Part shown: piece by piece, positions 15,545 to 23,605 of the stretch
How positions within the stretch are numbered: the stretch's first letter is position 1
How the letters are laid out: each line of letters opens with the position of its first letter
Source: Paenibacillus anaericanus
Lineage (GTDB): Bacteria; Bacillota; Bacilli; Paenibacillales; Paenibacillaceae
NCBI RefSeq assembly: GCF_003994475.1
Contig: NZ_RZNY01000017.1
Span: 1-34,613, forward strand
Reading direction: 5' to 3'
Length of the DNA stretch: 34,613 bases
Translations under genes and position numbers: made by a program
Notes under the pieces: generated by a model
The model's database searches: none
What the model was told of the DNA's origin: nothing
The model's input: the letters and a program-made list of their open reading frames with translations, nothing else

Positions 15545-15877
15545 TTGGATATAAGTATCCAATTCAAGAAAGGCGCCTTGGAGCTTTGCGTACTGGTACT
15601 TATTCATGAACGGGATCGTTATGGATATGAATTGGCCCAATCCGTCTCTGAGCATATTGAGGTAGCAGAAGGTGCGCTTTATCCGCTGCTGAGAAGGCTA
15701 GTGATCGAGGGCTACTGTACGACTTACTTACAGGAATCCACGGGCGGCCCACCACGCAAATATTACAAACTGACGCCTGCAGGAGAGATTCATATGAACA
15801 AACTAGTGATCGAGTGGAAACAATTTGTCAGAAATGTATCAACCCTGATCGAGAAAGGAACATCTAGTGATGAATAA
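15545..15877 (+). CDS. PadR family transcriptional regulator
   Basis: 110 residues, the short PadR form (subfamily 2), mostly one winged-helix domain followed by a helix. Recognisable segments are FKKGALELCVLVLIHERDRYGYELAQ, EGALYPLLRRLVIEGY and GPPRKYYKLTPAG. The start is TTG, preceded by GAGGCG. The downstream HAAS and DUF4097 genes overlap end to start, a common arrangement in Firmicutes in which PadR represses its own envelope-protein operon, often induced by wall- or membrane-active compounds. Confidence 0.92.
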   Translation: MDISIQFKKGALELCVLVLIHERDRYGYELAQSVSEHIEVAEGALYPLLRRLVIEGYCTTYLQESTGGPPRKYYKLTPAGEIHMNKLVIEWKQFVRNVSTLIEKGTSSDE

Positions 15878-16493
15878 AAGCGAATATTTAGCGCTCCTTC
15901 ATAGCCACTTATCAGATCTTCCACCTGAGGAACGTAATGAGTTAATGGAAGACTATCAGGCTCATTTTGCTTTTGCTCTCCAGAACGGTAGAAGCGAAGC
16001 AGATGTCATACAAGAATTAGGTCACCCCGCTGAGCTAGCTAAGGAGGCCCTTGGTAATCGACTTCCTCAAGAACCTATTTACTGGTTTGGACCAGGAAGT
16101 CCTAGTTCTAATCACGTACCTGACCCCGGTCCCGTACCACCCGTAACACCAGTTACCCCGCATCGAGGGAGTTTTGCAACTGCTATGGTCTACACAGGAC
16201 TCTTTTTTGTAGATATCATTATCGGTCCATTACTACTAACTTTGTGGTCACTTTGGTTCGCCTTGGCCGCCATGGCCGTAGGTGGACTCGTTAGCCCGTT
16301 TGCATTAGGTTTGGAATATTTATGGTATGGTGAGTTATACCAAGCCAAAGCATTTGCCGTCTTGGCCCTGGTAGGTATTGGAATATTACTTGCTATCGTA
16401 TCAAAGCGTACATTTAAAGACATTAAGAATTTAACTTTGAGTTTTTGGGCTTGGCATACTCGAACTGTGAGAGGGGAACAGCAGTATGAATAA
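15870..16493 (+). CDS. HAAS (DUF1700) domain membrane protein
   Basis: 207 residues from ATG 15870 (GTG 15867 is equally possible, with AAAGGAA upstream), overlapping the padR stop. Residues 1-60 are the helical HAAS domain (YLALLHSHLSDLPPEERNELMEDYQAHF ... VIQELGHPAELAKEAL), an acidic helix bundle thought to sense or signal in partnership with PadR-type regulators. A Pro-rich linker (about 70-100) leads to two or three hydrophobic segments (about 105-175) and a basic cytoplasmic tail. Its function is not biochemically established. The gene order padR-HAAS-DUF4097 suggests it couples the membrane state to the extracytoplasmic DUF4097 protein. Confidence 0.85.
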   Translation: MNKSEYLALLHSHLSDLPPEERNELMEDYQAHFAFALQNGRSEADVIQELGHPAELAKEALGNRLPQEPIYWFGPGSPSSNHVPDPGPVPPVTPVTPHRGSFATAMVYTGLFFVDIIIGPLLLTLWSLWFALAAMAVGGLVSPFALGLEYLWYGELYQAKAFAVLALVGIGILLAIVSKRTFKDIKNLTLSFWAWHTRTVRGEQQYE

Positions 16494-17493
16494 AAGAAAT
16501 TGGTCATTCATTGCCATCATCTTCATCGTGCTCGGTTTTGTGGGGATGGCCTATCAAGAGTTCGAGTTTGGTGATGACCTGCCATCCTATAATCACAAAT
16601 GGGTATTTGACGAGGGAGAATTTAAATCACTAGTTGCAGATAGTGACTACGACATCGACCTAAAGTTCATTGATAGTCCCGATGGAACGGATTACATTGA
16701 AATGAGCGGAAATATGGAGCAGGATAACATCGATAAGCTGCAGCAAGTAACTCTTTCTAATGGAACTTTAAACCTGCCACTGGAGAAAAAATTCCGGATG
16801 AGTTTTCTAAGCATAAACTTTCAATCCGAGAGACAACATATAACGGTTGCACTTTCCAAAGAGAAATCTTTAGACTCCATCTTAATAGATCTGAGTGCTA
16901 ATAATGGAGGTTTCCAGGACTTACGCAGTCAGAACGTTGAGATCACTGCATCTTCCGGTAATATCGAGGTTGATTCAATTAAAGCAGAAGCAGTAAAACT
17001 TCATGCATCATCAGGCAATATTACGGCTAATCAAGTCCAAGGAGATACAGATGCCAAAGTCACATCGGGCAATATTAAAGTAAATACTCTTACAGGTTCT
17101 CTTGCTGCTCGTACAACATCTGGTGACATTAAGGTGAATGATCTTACAGGCCCTCTTTCCACCCATGCAACCTCAGGTAACATTACCGTGAATAAAGTTC
17201 AAGGAAACGTAGATGCATCGGGGTCTTCCGGTAATCTCAAGTTCATCGATTTCACCGGATCTGGTAAATTCAAATTAACTTCGGGTAACATCACTCTAAT
17301 GGATCAACGTTCTGATTCTTTAGATATTTCAGTTAGTTCGGGTAATGTAACATTGTCAAAAGATCCGGAATTCCAAGGTTTCTATGATCTCAAGACAACC
17401 TCAGGTAATATCAGTTCTCCTGAATCACCCCAGATTACAAAGGATATTATCAAAATCCGCGCCACCTCGGGAAACATAAAAATTAAAGATTAA
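16486..17493 (+). CDS. DUF4097 beta-strand repeat protein, membrane anchored
   Basis: 335 residues with one N-terminal hydrophobic helix (about 6-22) and an extracytoplasmic remainder. From about residue 150 to the end there are ten copies of a [ST]SG[ND][IVL] motif spaced about 19-22 residues apart (for example VTSGNIKVN, TTSGDIKVN, ATSGNITVN), the pattern of a right-handed beta-solenoid. The family has no proven activity; a structural adhesion or polymer-binding role on the cell surface is a reasonable guess. Start ATG with GAGGGGA upstream; it overlaps the HAAS gene by 8 bp. It is the last gene of the operon. Confidence 0.88.
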   Translation: MNKRNWSFIAIIFIVLGFVGMAYQEFEFGDDLPSYNHKWVFDEGEFKSLVADSDYDIDLKFIDSPDGTDYIEMSGNMEQDNIDKLQQVTLSNGTLNLPLEKKFRMSFLSINFQSERQHITVALSKEKSLDSILIDLSANNGGFQDLRSQNVEITASSGNIEVDSIKAEAVKLHASSGNITANQVQGDTDAKVTSGNIKVNTLTGSLAARTTSGDIKVNDLTGPLSTHATSGNITVNKVQGNVDASGSSGNLKFIDFTGSGKFKLTSGNITLMDQRSDSLDISVSSGNVTLSKDPEFQGFYDLKTTSGNISSPESPQITKDIIKIRATSGNIKIKD

Positions 17494-17513
17494 TCGTCAT
17501 AATCATCAAAGTC

Positions 17514-17559
17514 AAAGAGGCTAATCCGGGTAGCATACTCTACCACGTTTAGCCTCTTT
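17514..17559. terminator. Bidirectional terminator between DUF4097 and tcyB
   Basis: AAAGAGGCTAA (17514-17524) pairs with TTAGCCTCTTT (17549-17559), with an inner GGTAG/CTACC stem. A/T-rich flanks on both sides let it serve the two converging genes. Confidence 0.88.
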
Positions 17560-17575
17560 CTTGTCTAATGCTATC

Positions 17576-18247
17576 TCATGACTTTGCAGTGAAACGATCG
17601 AATCGTTTCTCCAAATGATTCTGTAGCGCCGATAATACAGTACTGAACAATAGATAAATGAGACCCGCTTCGGAATATACAAGCAGTGGCTCATAGGTTG
17701 TCGCGGTAATTTCCTGGGCTTTGCGGAACATTTCCGAGTATGTTACCATCGCCGCAAGTGAGGTATCTTTTACAAGACTAATAAAAGAATTCCCTAGCGA
17801 GGGCACGGATACGCGGGCAGCTTGAGGCAGAATGATGTGCCGAAGGGCTTGAATACGTGTCATACCTAAAGAATATGCTGACTCCCATTGTCCCTCATCT
17901 ATAGATAGAATAGCTGCGCGGATAATTTCTGATCCATATGCTCCCACGCTAAGTGTAAAGCCGATTACAGCTGCCGGAAAGGGTTCTAGCGTTACTCCAA
18001 CGGCGGGGAGACCGTAGAAAATAATAAATAATTGCACCAGTAACGGAGTTCCCCTGATGATCCAGACATACAAACGTGCAGTTAATCGTAGCACGCTCCA
18101 GCCCGATAACCGTGCAATGGCAGTAAGCACAGCTAAGGTTAGACCTAGTACAAAAGAAATCAAGGTCAATGGGATGGTAAAAGCCACCCCTGCCTGGAGC
18201 AAAGGTAGCAATGAATCGATAAAAATCTGAATTTTTCTATCATCCAT
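17576..18247 (-). CDS. tcyB: Polar amino acid (cystine-type) ABC importer permease
   Basis: 223 residues from the ATG at 18247, one base after the stop of the binding-protein gene; longer starts at 18262 and 18271 overlap that gene and have poor spacing to the GGTGAGG box. About five membrane helices. It carries the HisM-type permease signature: the EAA loop SLGMTRIQALRHIILPQAARVSVPSLGNSFISLVKDTSL, preceded by GAYGSEIIRAAI. It conducts the ligand delivered by the upstream lipoprotein, probably L-cystine or another polar amino acid. No ATPase gene follows within the unit. Confidence 0.88.
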   Translation of the reverse strand: MDDRKIQIFIDSLLPLLQAGVAFTIPLTLISFVLGLTLAVLTAIARLSGWSVLRLTARLYVWIIRGTPLLVQLFIIFYGLPAVGVTLEPFPAAVIGFTLSVGAYGSEIIRAAILSIDEGQWESAYSLGMTRIQALRHIILPQAARVSVPSLGNSFISLVKDTSLAAMVTYSEMFRKAQEITATTYEPLLVYSEAGLIYLLFSTVLSALQNHLEKRFDRFTAKS

Positions 18248-18248
18248 A

Positions 18249-19037
18249 TTATTTTGATACATCCTCACCAAAGTATTTCTTCGAGATTTCTAAATAAGTT
18301 CCATCGCTCTTCATATCCGCTAGCGCTTGGTTAACTGCATCAATTATTTCAACATTTCCTTTTTTAAACAAAGCTGCACTCTCATCAGCCTCCGGTAATT
18401 CATCAACCACTTTCAAAGCCACATCAGGTCTCTGTTTCATCAAATCCAAATAGGACAACTTTTCATTGACAGTAGCATCAATCCGTTTGGAGAGTAACAA
18501 ATCGATGGCTTGATTAAATCCCTCTATTGCCACGATCTCCGCGCCATTCTCTTTGGCGATATCCGTTAGATTACTTGTGAGTGATTGTCCTGCCTTCTTC
18601 CCTTTCAGATCGGCAAACTTCGTGATATCCGTATTATCGTTTCGAACGATAAGCGCTGCCCGTGAAACGATATAAGGATCGGAAAAATCATACTTTTCCT
18701 TCCTATCCTCACGAATCTTCACTTCATTAAACACCGCATCAAAGCGATTCGCATCCAGACCAGCAAAGATTCCATCCCACTGTGTCTCAATGAATTCCGT
18801 TTCTACGCCCAGACGCCCTGCTATTCCTTCAGCAATCTCAATATCAAAGCCAATCAACTTGCCATCTGCATCGTGATAGGTAAAGGGAGCATAGGTGCCT
18901 TCCGTTCCGATCCTCAGCTTCCCACTCGCCTTAACAGCTTCCAAAGTGTTGCTCTTGTTATTATTCGAGTTGCCTCCGCAAGCAGCAAGCATTGTAGTTA
19001 GAACTAGGGTTAACAGCAACAAGCTTATTCTCTTCAT
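18249..19037 (-). CDS. tcyA: Amino acid (cystine-type) ABC importer substrate-binding lipoprotein
   Basis: 262 residues from the second ATG at 19037; the first ATG at 19046 lies only one base after AAGGGAG. Lipoprotein signal peptide with lipobox LAAC. The mature domain is SBP family 3: LRIGTEGTYAPFTYHDADGKLIGFDIEIAEGIAGRLG, then WDGIFAGLDANRFDAVFNEVKIREDRKEKYDFSDPYI, closest in feel to B. subtilis TcyA (L-cystine). The Arg of IREDR and Asp/Glu pocket residues that clamp the amino acid are present. It is encoded before its permease and divergent from the leader of the ABC-F gene. Confidence 0.88.
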   Translation of the reverse strand: MKRISLLLLTLVLTTMLAACGGNSNNNKSNTLEAVKASGKLRIGTEGTYAPFTYHDADGKLIGFDIEIAEGIAGRLGVETEFIETQWDGIFAGLDANRFDAVFNEVKIREDRKEKYDFSDPYIVSRAALIVRNDNTDITKFADLKGKKAGQSLTSNLTDIAKENGAEIVAIEGFNQAIDLLLSKRIDATVNEKLSYLDLMKQRPDVALKVVDELPEADESAALFKKGNVEIIDAVNQALADMKSDGTYLEISKKYFGEDVSK

Positions 19038-19104
19038 TGTGTTCATACTCCCTTCTATTTGCTGATCTGATCATTCCAATAAGCAATGTGTTTCGTCATT
19101 TTGC

Positions 19105-19133
19105 TTGATCTTTCCACTTACGGAGCATATAAT
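19105..19133 (+). promoter_or_regulatory. Sigma-A promoter of the ABC-F leader
   Basis: TTGATC (19105-19110), a spacer of exactly 17 bases, then consensus TATAAT (19128-19133). Predicted transcript start is near 19140, about 288 bases before the ABC-F start codon. No second promoter was seen between the leader terminator and the ABC-F gene. Confidence 0.8.
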
Positions 19134-19165
19134 TTGTATATCTTTAGTAAAAGGAGGTGGGTAGA

Positions 19166-19330
19166 GTGGATCATCGTAATAATTCGTGGAATCGAATAAG
19201 CCAACTTCCAATGGCAATGTTTGGAATATTTTATGATGTTGTCCTTTACGGGATAAGTCTGTCCATTTTTACAATTCGATATCCATTAAAAATTGCGAAA
19301 TGCCGCTCCTACCTTACCCTCACGGACTAG
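19166..19330 (+). CDS. 54-residue small ORF in the leader of the ABC-F gene
   Basis: Starts with GTG six bases after a near-perfect AAAGGAGGTGGG ribosome site (19150-19161) and ends with TAG at 19330. The product begins MDHRNNSWNRISQL, has a hydrophobic stretch of about 22 residues (PMAMFGIFYDVVLYGISLSIFTI), then a basic tail (RYPLKIAKCR). I recognise no homologue. Its promoter, its very strong ribosome site, and the intrinsic terminator 12 bases after its stop suggest either a leader ORF whose translation controls readthrough into the ABC-F gene, or a small membrane protein. It is too short for usual gene callers. Translation is inferred, not shown. Confidence 0.55.
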   Translation: MDHRNNSWNRISQLPMAMFGIFYDVVLYGISLSIFTIRYPLKIAKCRSYLTLTD

Positions 19331-19341
19331 TTGTTTGTGTG

Positions 19342-19375
19342 AAAGAAGGCTGCAGGTTTTCCTGCAGTCTTCTTT
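19342..19375 (+). terminator. Terminator / attenuator between the leader ORF and the ABC-F gene
   Basis: CTGCAGG (19350-19356) with CCTGCAG (19361-19367), extended by a GAAG/CTTC pairing on each side and a T-rich tail (TCTTCTTTTGTT). It lies between the promoter and the ABC-F gene, so expression of that gene requires readthrough. Confidence 0.8.
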
Positions 19376-19389
19376 TGTTATTGTGGGTG

Positions 19390-19418
19390 CTTCGGTGTAG
19401 CGGCATAGGCCGAAGGAG
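19390..19418 (+). promoter_or_regulatory. Hairpin overlapping the ABC-F ribosome-binding site
   Basis: CTTCGG (19390-19395) can pair with CCGAAG (19410-19415), which overlaps the Shine-Dalgarno GAAGGAG (19412-19418) of the ABC-F gene. It could add translational control to the upstream terminator. The stem is only six pairs with a 14-base loop. Confidence 0.4.
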
Positions 19419-19427
19419 AAACTAATC

Positions 19428-21422
19428 ATGATGATTCAATGTCAAAATATACAGAAATATTACGGTGCCGAGTTGGTACTAAGTGATGTATCGTTCGAAA
19501 TTAAAAAGGGAGAAAAGGTTGGACTTATCGGGCGTAACGGTACCGGCAAGTCCACAATGATGTCACTACTCACCGGTAGTGACAATCCTGATCAAGGCTC
19601 TATTTCCATTTCCAAAGATGCTCAGATTGGTGCTCTAGCGCAAATACCAAATTACAGCAATCAAAGTACCGTTTATGGCGTACTGGAGTCTGCCTTCAAG
19701 CACTTACTAGATACCAAAGATGAGATGCAGCGGCTTGAAATAGAGATGGCTGCTTGCCCTACTTACGGTGAGGGAACTCTGCTGGAATCATTACTCAAAC
19801 AATACGGCCGCTTGCAGGAAGCCTTTGAGCGCGGCGGAGGGTATGAGATTGAGCCTTCCATCTTGCGAATCTCTAACGGACTTGGTATTCCTTCGATTCA
19901 ATATGATCGTCCCTTCTCTTCTTTATCTGGCGGAGAGAAAACTAAGGTTGGACTCGCTGTAATCCTGCTGCAAAACCCGGATATCCTATTACTCGATGAA
20001 CCAACTAATCATTTGGATATGACAGCAATCCAATGGCTAGAATCCTTCCTGCATTCATTCGAAGGTACTATAGTGGTCATTTCGCATGACCGTTATTTCC
20101 TGGATACCGTGGCTGGAAAGATTATCGAAATCGAGGACGGTGAGGCGTTCACTTACTCATGTAATTACAGCGCCTATAAAATTGAGAAGGAACAAAAACT
20201 ACTTCTACAGTTTGCGCATTACCAAGAGCAGCAGAAGAAGATCAAGAAGATGCAGGAGTCGATCAAACAACTAATAGATTGGGGTAATCGCTCTAACCCA
20301 CCGAATCCAGGATTTCATCGTCGTGCTGCATCGATGCAGAAAGCTCTTGATCGAATGGTAAAGCTAAAGCGACCTATTCTGGAGCGCAAAGCCATTGACC
20401 TGCAACTTCAACAGTCGGACCGTTCAGGAAAGGACGCTCTCGTACTTACAGAGGTTGGAAAATCTATGGGCGCACGACGTCTATATCGTGATGTAAGCCA
20501 TACACTGCGCTACGGCGAAATGGCTGTATTAATCGGTGCCAACGGAACAGGTAAAACCACCTTGCTCAAAAGCATTATTGGGTTAGAGCCCCCTGATGAG
20601 GGCGAAATTCGACTTGGCTCCCGAGTAGAGTTCGGTTATCTGGCCCAGGAATCGGCACCTTCCGATCATAAGGAGACCGTATTACAATATTTCCGAGATG
20701 AGATCGGAATGGAAAGTGGCGAAGCTCGAAACCAGCTTGCCCGGTTTCTCTTCTTCGGCGCTGATGTCTTCAAGAAGGTCCGCAGCCTCTCAGGTGGCGA
20801 ATGGACTCGGTTAAGACTGGCTATTTTAATGTATCAAAAGCCGAACTTACTACTGCTTGATGAGCCAACCAATCATTTGGATATTGATTCACGTGAGGCA
20901 CTTGAAGAAGCGCTCGAAGAGTATCCAGGCTCGTTATTGGCCATTTCTCATGATCGCTATTTCATTAATAAAATCGCCGGGCAGGTCTGGTCTCTTGAGG
21001 ATGGGAAAATGTATGTAACCCTAGGTAACTTTGAGAGCTATCATGCTGAACAAGAGAAGAAACAAAGTTCAAACACATCAAGCATACAAAATTACAGCGC
21101 CAAAGCGCCGAGTGACACTAGTAACAGGGCTACTTCAGTTAACAGTCCCTCAGCCTCAGCTACATCCCTGAAGCCCTTGAAGGTTAAATCGCAAACGAGT
21201 CCATCCAAGATGACCAATCCAGCTTCCATCTTGAAGCTAGAACGCGATATCACAGAGGCGGAACAATGGATTTCAGCAATTGATCTAGCAATGGCAGAGC
21301 CGGAGGCCGCTTACGACGCACAGCGGTTGATCGACCTACAGAATCAGCGGAATGAGATTCAATTTCAACTTGATGAGATGATGGAGGCGTATTTTCAAAC
21401 AATGGAAAACAATGTAACATAA
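19428..21422 (+). CDS. ABC-F family ATPase, possible ribosome-protection resistance factor
   Basis: 664 residues, two ABC domains and no membrane segments. Domain 1 (about 2-255): Walker A GRNGTGKST, signature LSGGEKTKVGLA, Walker B ILLLDEPTNHLD, switch His in ISHDRYF. Domain 2 (about 335-540): GANGTGKTT, LSGGEWTRLRLA, LLLLDEPTNHLD, ISHDRYF. Between them is the linker rich in Lys/Gln (EQQKKIKKMQESIKQL ... NPGFHRRAASMQKALDRM), the P-site tRNA interaction motif that reaches into the ribosome. A Ser/Thr/Lys-rich stretch and a C-terminal coiled coil (about 600-660) follow. Such proteins either protect ribosomes from pleuromutilins, lincosamides, streptogramins or phenicols, or act as translation factors. 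The regulated leader favours the resistance class. Start: GAAGGAG before ATG-ATG. Confidence 0.9.
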   Translation: MMIQCQNIQKYYGAELVLSDVSFEIKKGEKVGLIGRNGTGKSTMMSLLTGSDNPDQGSISISKDAQIGALAQIPNYSNQSTVYGVLESAFKHLLDTKDEMQRLEIEMAACPTYGEGTLLESLLKQYGRLQEAFERGGGYEIEPSILRISNGLGIPSIQYDRPFSSLSGGEKTKVGLAVILLQNPDILLLDEPTNHLDMTAIQWLESFLHSFEGTIVVISHDRYFLDTVAGKIIEIEDGEAFTYSCNYSAYKIEKEQKLLLQFAHYQEQQKKIKKMQESIKQLIDWGNRSNPPNPGFHRRAASMQKALDRMVKLKRPILERKAIDLQLQQSDRSGKDALVLTEVGKSMGARRLYRDVSHTLRYGEMAVLIGANGTGKTTLLKSIIGLEPPDEGEIRLGSRVEFGYLAQESAPSDHKETVLQYFRDEIGMESGEARNQLARFLFFGADVFKKVRSLSGGEWTRLRLAILMYQKPNLLLLDEPTNHLDIDSREALEEALEEYPGSLLAISHDRYFINKIAGQVWSLEDGKMYVTLGNFESYHAEQEKKQSSNTSSIQNYSAKAPSDTSNRATSVNSPSASATSLKPLKVKSQTSPSKMTNPASILKLERDITEAEQWISAIDLAMAEPEAAYDAQRLIDLQNQRNEIQFQLDEMMEAYFQTMENNVT

Positions 21423-21427
21423 TAACC

Positions 21428-21464
21428 TTTAGAAACGTTTAAATCTAGCATGGCTGTTTCTAAA
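21428..21464 (+). terminator. Weak terminator after the ABC-F gene
   Basis: TTTAGAAAC (21428-21436) pairs with GTTTCTAAA (21456-21464), followed by CTTTTA. An AT-rich stem, so only moderately convincing. Confidence 0.5.
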
Positions 21465-21611
21465 CTTTTACGCTAAGATAGGATAATAGGTAATTTTTAG
21501 GTACGTGAATTCCCTTGAAAATCAAAAAAATGATGCCTACCGTTTTAAAATAGGGTCTTTAAGTTGACTATATAAATAGGGATCCGAAAATAAAGAACGG
21601 AGTTGAGCTAA

Positions 21612-22904
21612 TTGTTCTCATTATCAGGACTTAATCGTCCTACCAAGTTGGCATTGCTCGGGATGATAGCCTTTGTGGGAATAGTCTCTTGTATTATTGT
21701 CCTTGCTTATAACGACTATTTCTTCCTTGGAGATCCGATCAAACCGAACAATGACGATGTCAAATATATTCAAACGTCCCGCCTCCTCTTAAATGAGGGG
21801 GTGCTGGCGTATAATACCAAGGACAAGCCTTCAGCATTCATCATGCCCGGGCTACCGTTTATTCTAGCCGGATTCATGGCGATATTTGGGCAAGATCAGG
21901 GAGGCGTGATCGCCTACCGGATATTCCAGTGTCTTCAGCAAGCATTCTGTATTTATTTGATCTTCTGGATTGGCAGGCGAATCTTTAATACGCGAGTCGC
22001 ACTGATTGCTTGTGCCATAAGCACCATATATCTACCCGATTATTTCTCCTCAGGAGTTATCCTATCTGAGACAACGTTTCGAACAATAATCCTGCTGCTG
22101 GTCTGTGTAACGATTCTTGCTATAGAACAAAACAGATCTGCGCTGTATCTGCTGATTGGTGTCTTGACAGCTGCTGCGGCTTATTTCAAGCCACATGCAT
22201 CACTCTATCCTGCTGTATTTCTTGTGTTATGGTGGAAACAGAAGATCCCCTTAAGGGTCATGCTGAAATATACAATTATTATGGCCGCTACTTATGTGGC
22301 ATTGCTGACTCCCTGGTGGATTCGTAACTGGATAACCTTCCATGAGTTTATTCTGTTCACCAACTCAGGAGGAAGCCCATTCCTGCTAGGCACTCGAATT
22401 TATGGCCAGCTTCCGCCCGCCGGATTCTTCGAGGAATATCCTCAATACGATCCACAGACTTTGTTCCAAGGATCGGACAGTACGGCGATTCAAAAGGGAC
22501 TGGATATTATATCCTATGGTTTCCGTCATGAACCACTGAAATATTTGTATTGGTTCACGCTTGGAAGATGGGTTGAGCTCTACTTCCATCCTTTCTATTC
22601 TCGTCCCATATGGCCAGTGACGCGTCCTCTCATGAATGTACTACAAGTTATTCTTATGTTAATTAATATGGTTGGTATCGTGTGGGCACTCTTGAAACAT
22701 CAATTCACTCGCCTGCTCCCATTGCTTCTAGCACTAGGGTACTTCACTGTTATTTATGTACCGTTTGTAGCATTTAACCGTTACGGATACCCTAACATGG
22801 TCTTATTGATTATGTTCGGTGCCTATGCCATTGACCAGGTTCTAAATCACTTCATCAAATATCCCTCGGACCGTTTAGAGGGAAGGAGGACATCTGCTTC
22901 ATGA
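21612..22904 (+). CDS. GT-C fold glycosyltransferase, ArnT/PMT (GT39-like) family
   Basis: 430 residues with about eleven hydrophobic segments. After the first helix the extracytoplasmic loop contains an acidic pair in PNNDDVKYIQTSRLLL, the catalytic-site feature of PMT/ArnT enzymes that take sugars from polyprenyl-phosphate donors outside the membrane. The segment SAFIMPGLPFILAG also fits the family, as does the Arg/Trp-rich LTPWWIRNW. The start is TTG preceded by GGAG. It overlaps the next gene by ATGA. With the three following genes (polyprenyl-phosphate glycosyltransferase, DUF2304, small EamA/SMR-like protein) it forms a complete set for adding a sugar to a surface polymer or lipid; the acceptor is unknown. 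Confidence 0.82.
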   Translation: MFSLSGLNRPTKLALLGMIAFVGIVSCIIVLAYNDYFFLGDPIKPNNDDVKYIQTSRLLLNEGVLAYNTKDKPSAFIMPGLPFILAGFMAIFGQDQGGVIAYRIFQCLQQAFCIYLIFWIGRRIFNTRVALIACAISTIYLPDYFSSGVILSETTFRTIILLLVCVTILAIEQNRSALYLLIGVLTAAAAYFKPHASLYPAVFLVLWWKQKIPLRVMLKYTIIMAATYVALLTPWWIRNWITFHEFILFTNSGGSPFLLGTRIYGQLPPAGFFEEYPQYDPQTLFQGSDSTAIQKGLDIISYGFRHEPLKYLYWFTLGRWVELYFHPFYSRPIWPVTRPLMNVLQVILMLINMVGIVWALLKHQFTRLLPLLLALGYFTVIYVPFVAFNRYGYPNMVLLIMFGAYAIDQVLNHFIKYPSDRLEGRRTSAS

Positions 22905-23605
22905 AGACCCTTATTATTATCCCCGCTTACAATGAAGAAGGCAGCATTGCTGCTGTCATTAGGGATATTCACCAGCATGCTCCGTCTGTCGACGTCATCG
23001 TCATTAATGACGGCTCCTCGGATCGAACCGAACAATGTGCGATAAATGCAGGTGCGCGTGTACTAACGCTGCCTTACAATGTTGGCATTGGTGGAGGCAT
23101 GCAAACTGGTTATATGTATGCCAAGCAACATAATTATGATATTGCCATACAAATGGATGCCGACGGACAGCATCTTGCCGAAGAACTCCCTAAGTTGATC
23201 GCCAAGGCAGAGCACTATGACCTTGTAATTGGTTCAAGATATGTAGAGAGCACATCCTATCGTTCTTCACATTTGAGACGTATTGGCATGATCTTCTTCT
23301 CAGGTCTGGTTAGTATGGTCACGGGCCAACGCTTCACCGATACGACTAGTGGCTTCCGTGCCGCAGGACCCAAGGTCATCGACTTGTACTCACAATACTA
23401 TCCGATAGATTATCCTGAAGTTGAGGCACTCATTTACCTAAAACGTAAGGGTTGTCGAATAACAGAAGTAGCGACAGAAATGCGCAAACGCGAAACTGGC
23501 AAATCATCTATTACACCGCTTAAATCCATATATTATATGGTAAAGGTGACGTTATCCGTCCTCATGAGCGCTATGCGCTATGATAGAACGGTGGTGTCTA
23601 AATAA
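22901..23605 (+). CDS. GT2 glycosyltransferase, polyprenyl-phosphate sugar synthase type (DPM1-like)
   Basis: 234 residues with a single GT-A domain: N-terminal strand TLIIIPAYNEEGSIAAVI, VIVINDGSSDRTE, and the metal/nucleotide DxD in IQMDADGQH near residue 86, then GSRYVE and FTDTTSGFRAAG. It resembles dolichyl- or undecaprenyl-phosphate mannose/glucose synthases, which transfer a sugar from a nucleotide donor to a polyprenyl phosphate on the cytoplasmic face. It lacks the C-terminal membrane domain found in ArnC/GtrB and may rely on the next gene's membrane protein. Start overlaps the upstream stop (ATGA). Confidence 0.88.
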   Translation: MKTLIIIPAYNEEGSIAAVIRDIHQHAPSVDVIVINDGSSDRTEQCAINAGARVLTLPYNVGIGGGMQTGYMYAKQHNYDIAIQMDADGQHLAEELPKLIAKAEHYDLVIGSRYVESTSYRSSHLRRIGMIFFSGLVSMVTGQRFTDTTSGFRAAGPKVIDLYSQYYPIDYPEVEALIYLKRKGCRITEVATEMRKRETGKSSITPLKSIYYMVKVTLSVLMSAMRYDRTVVSK

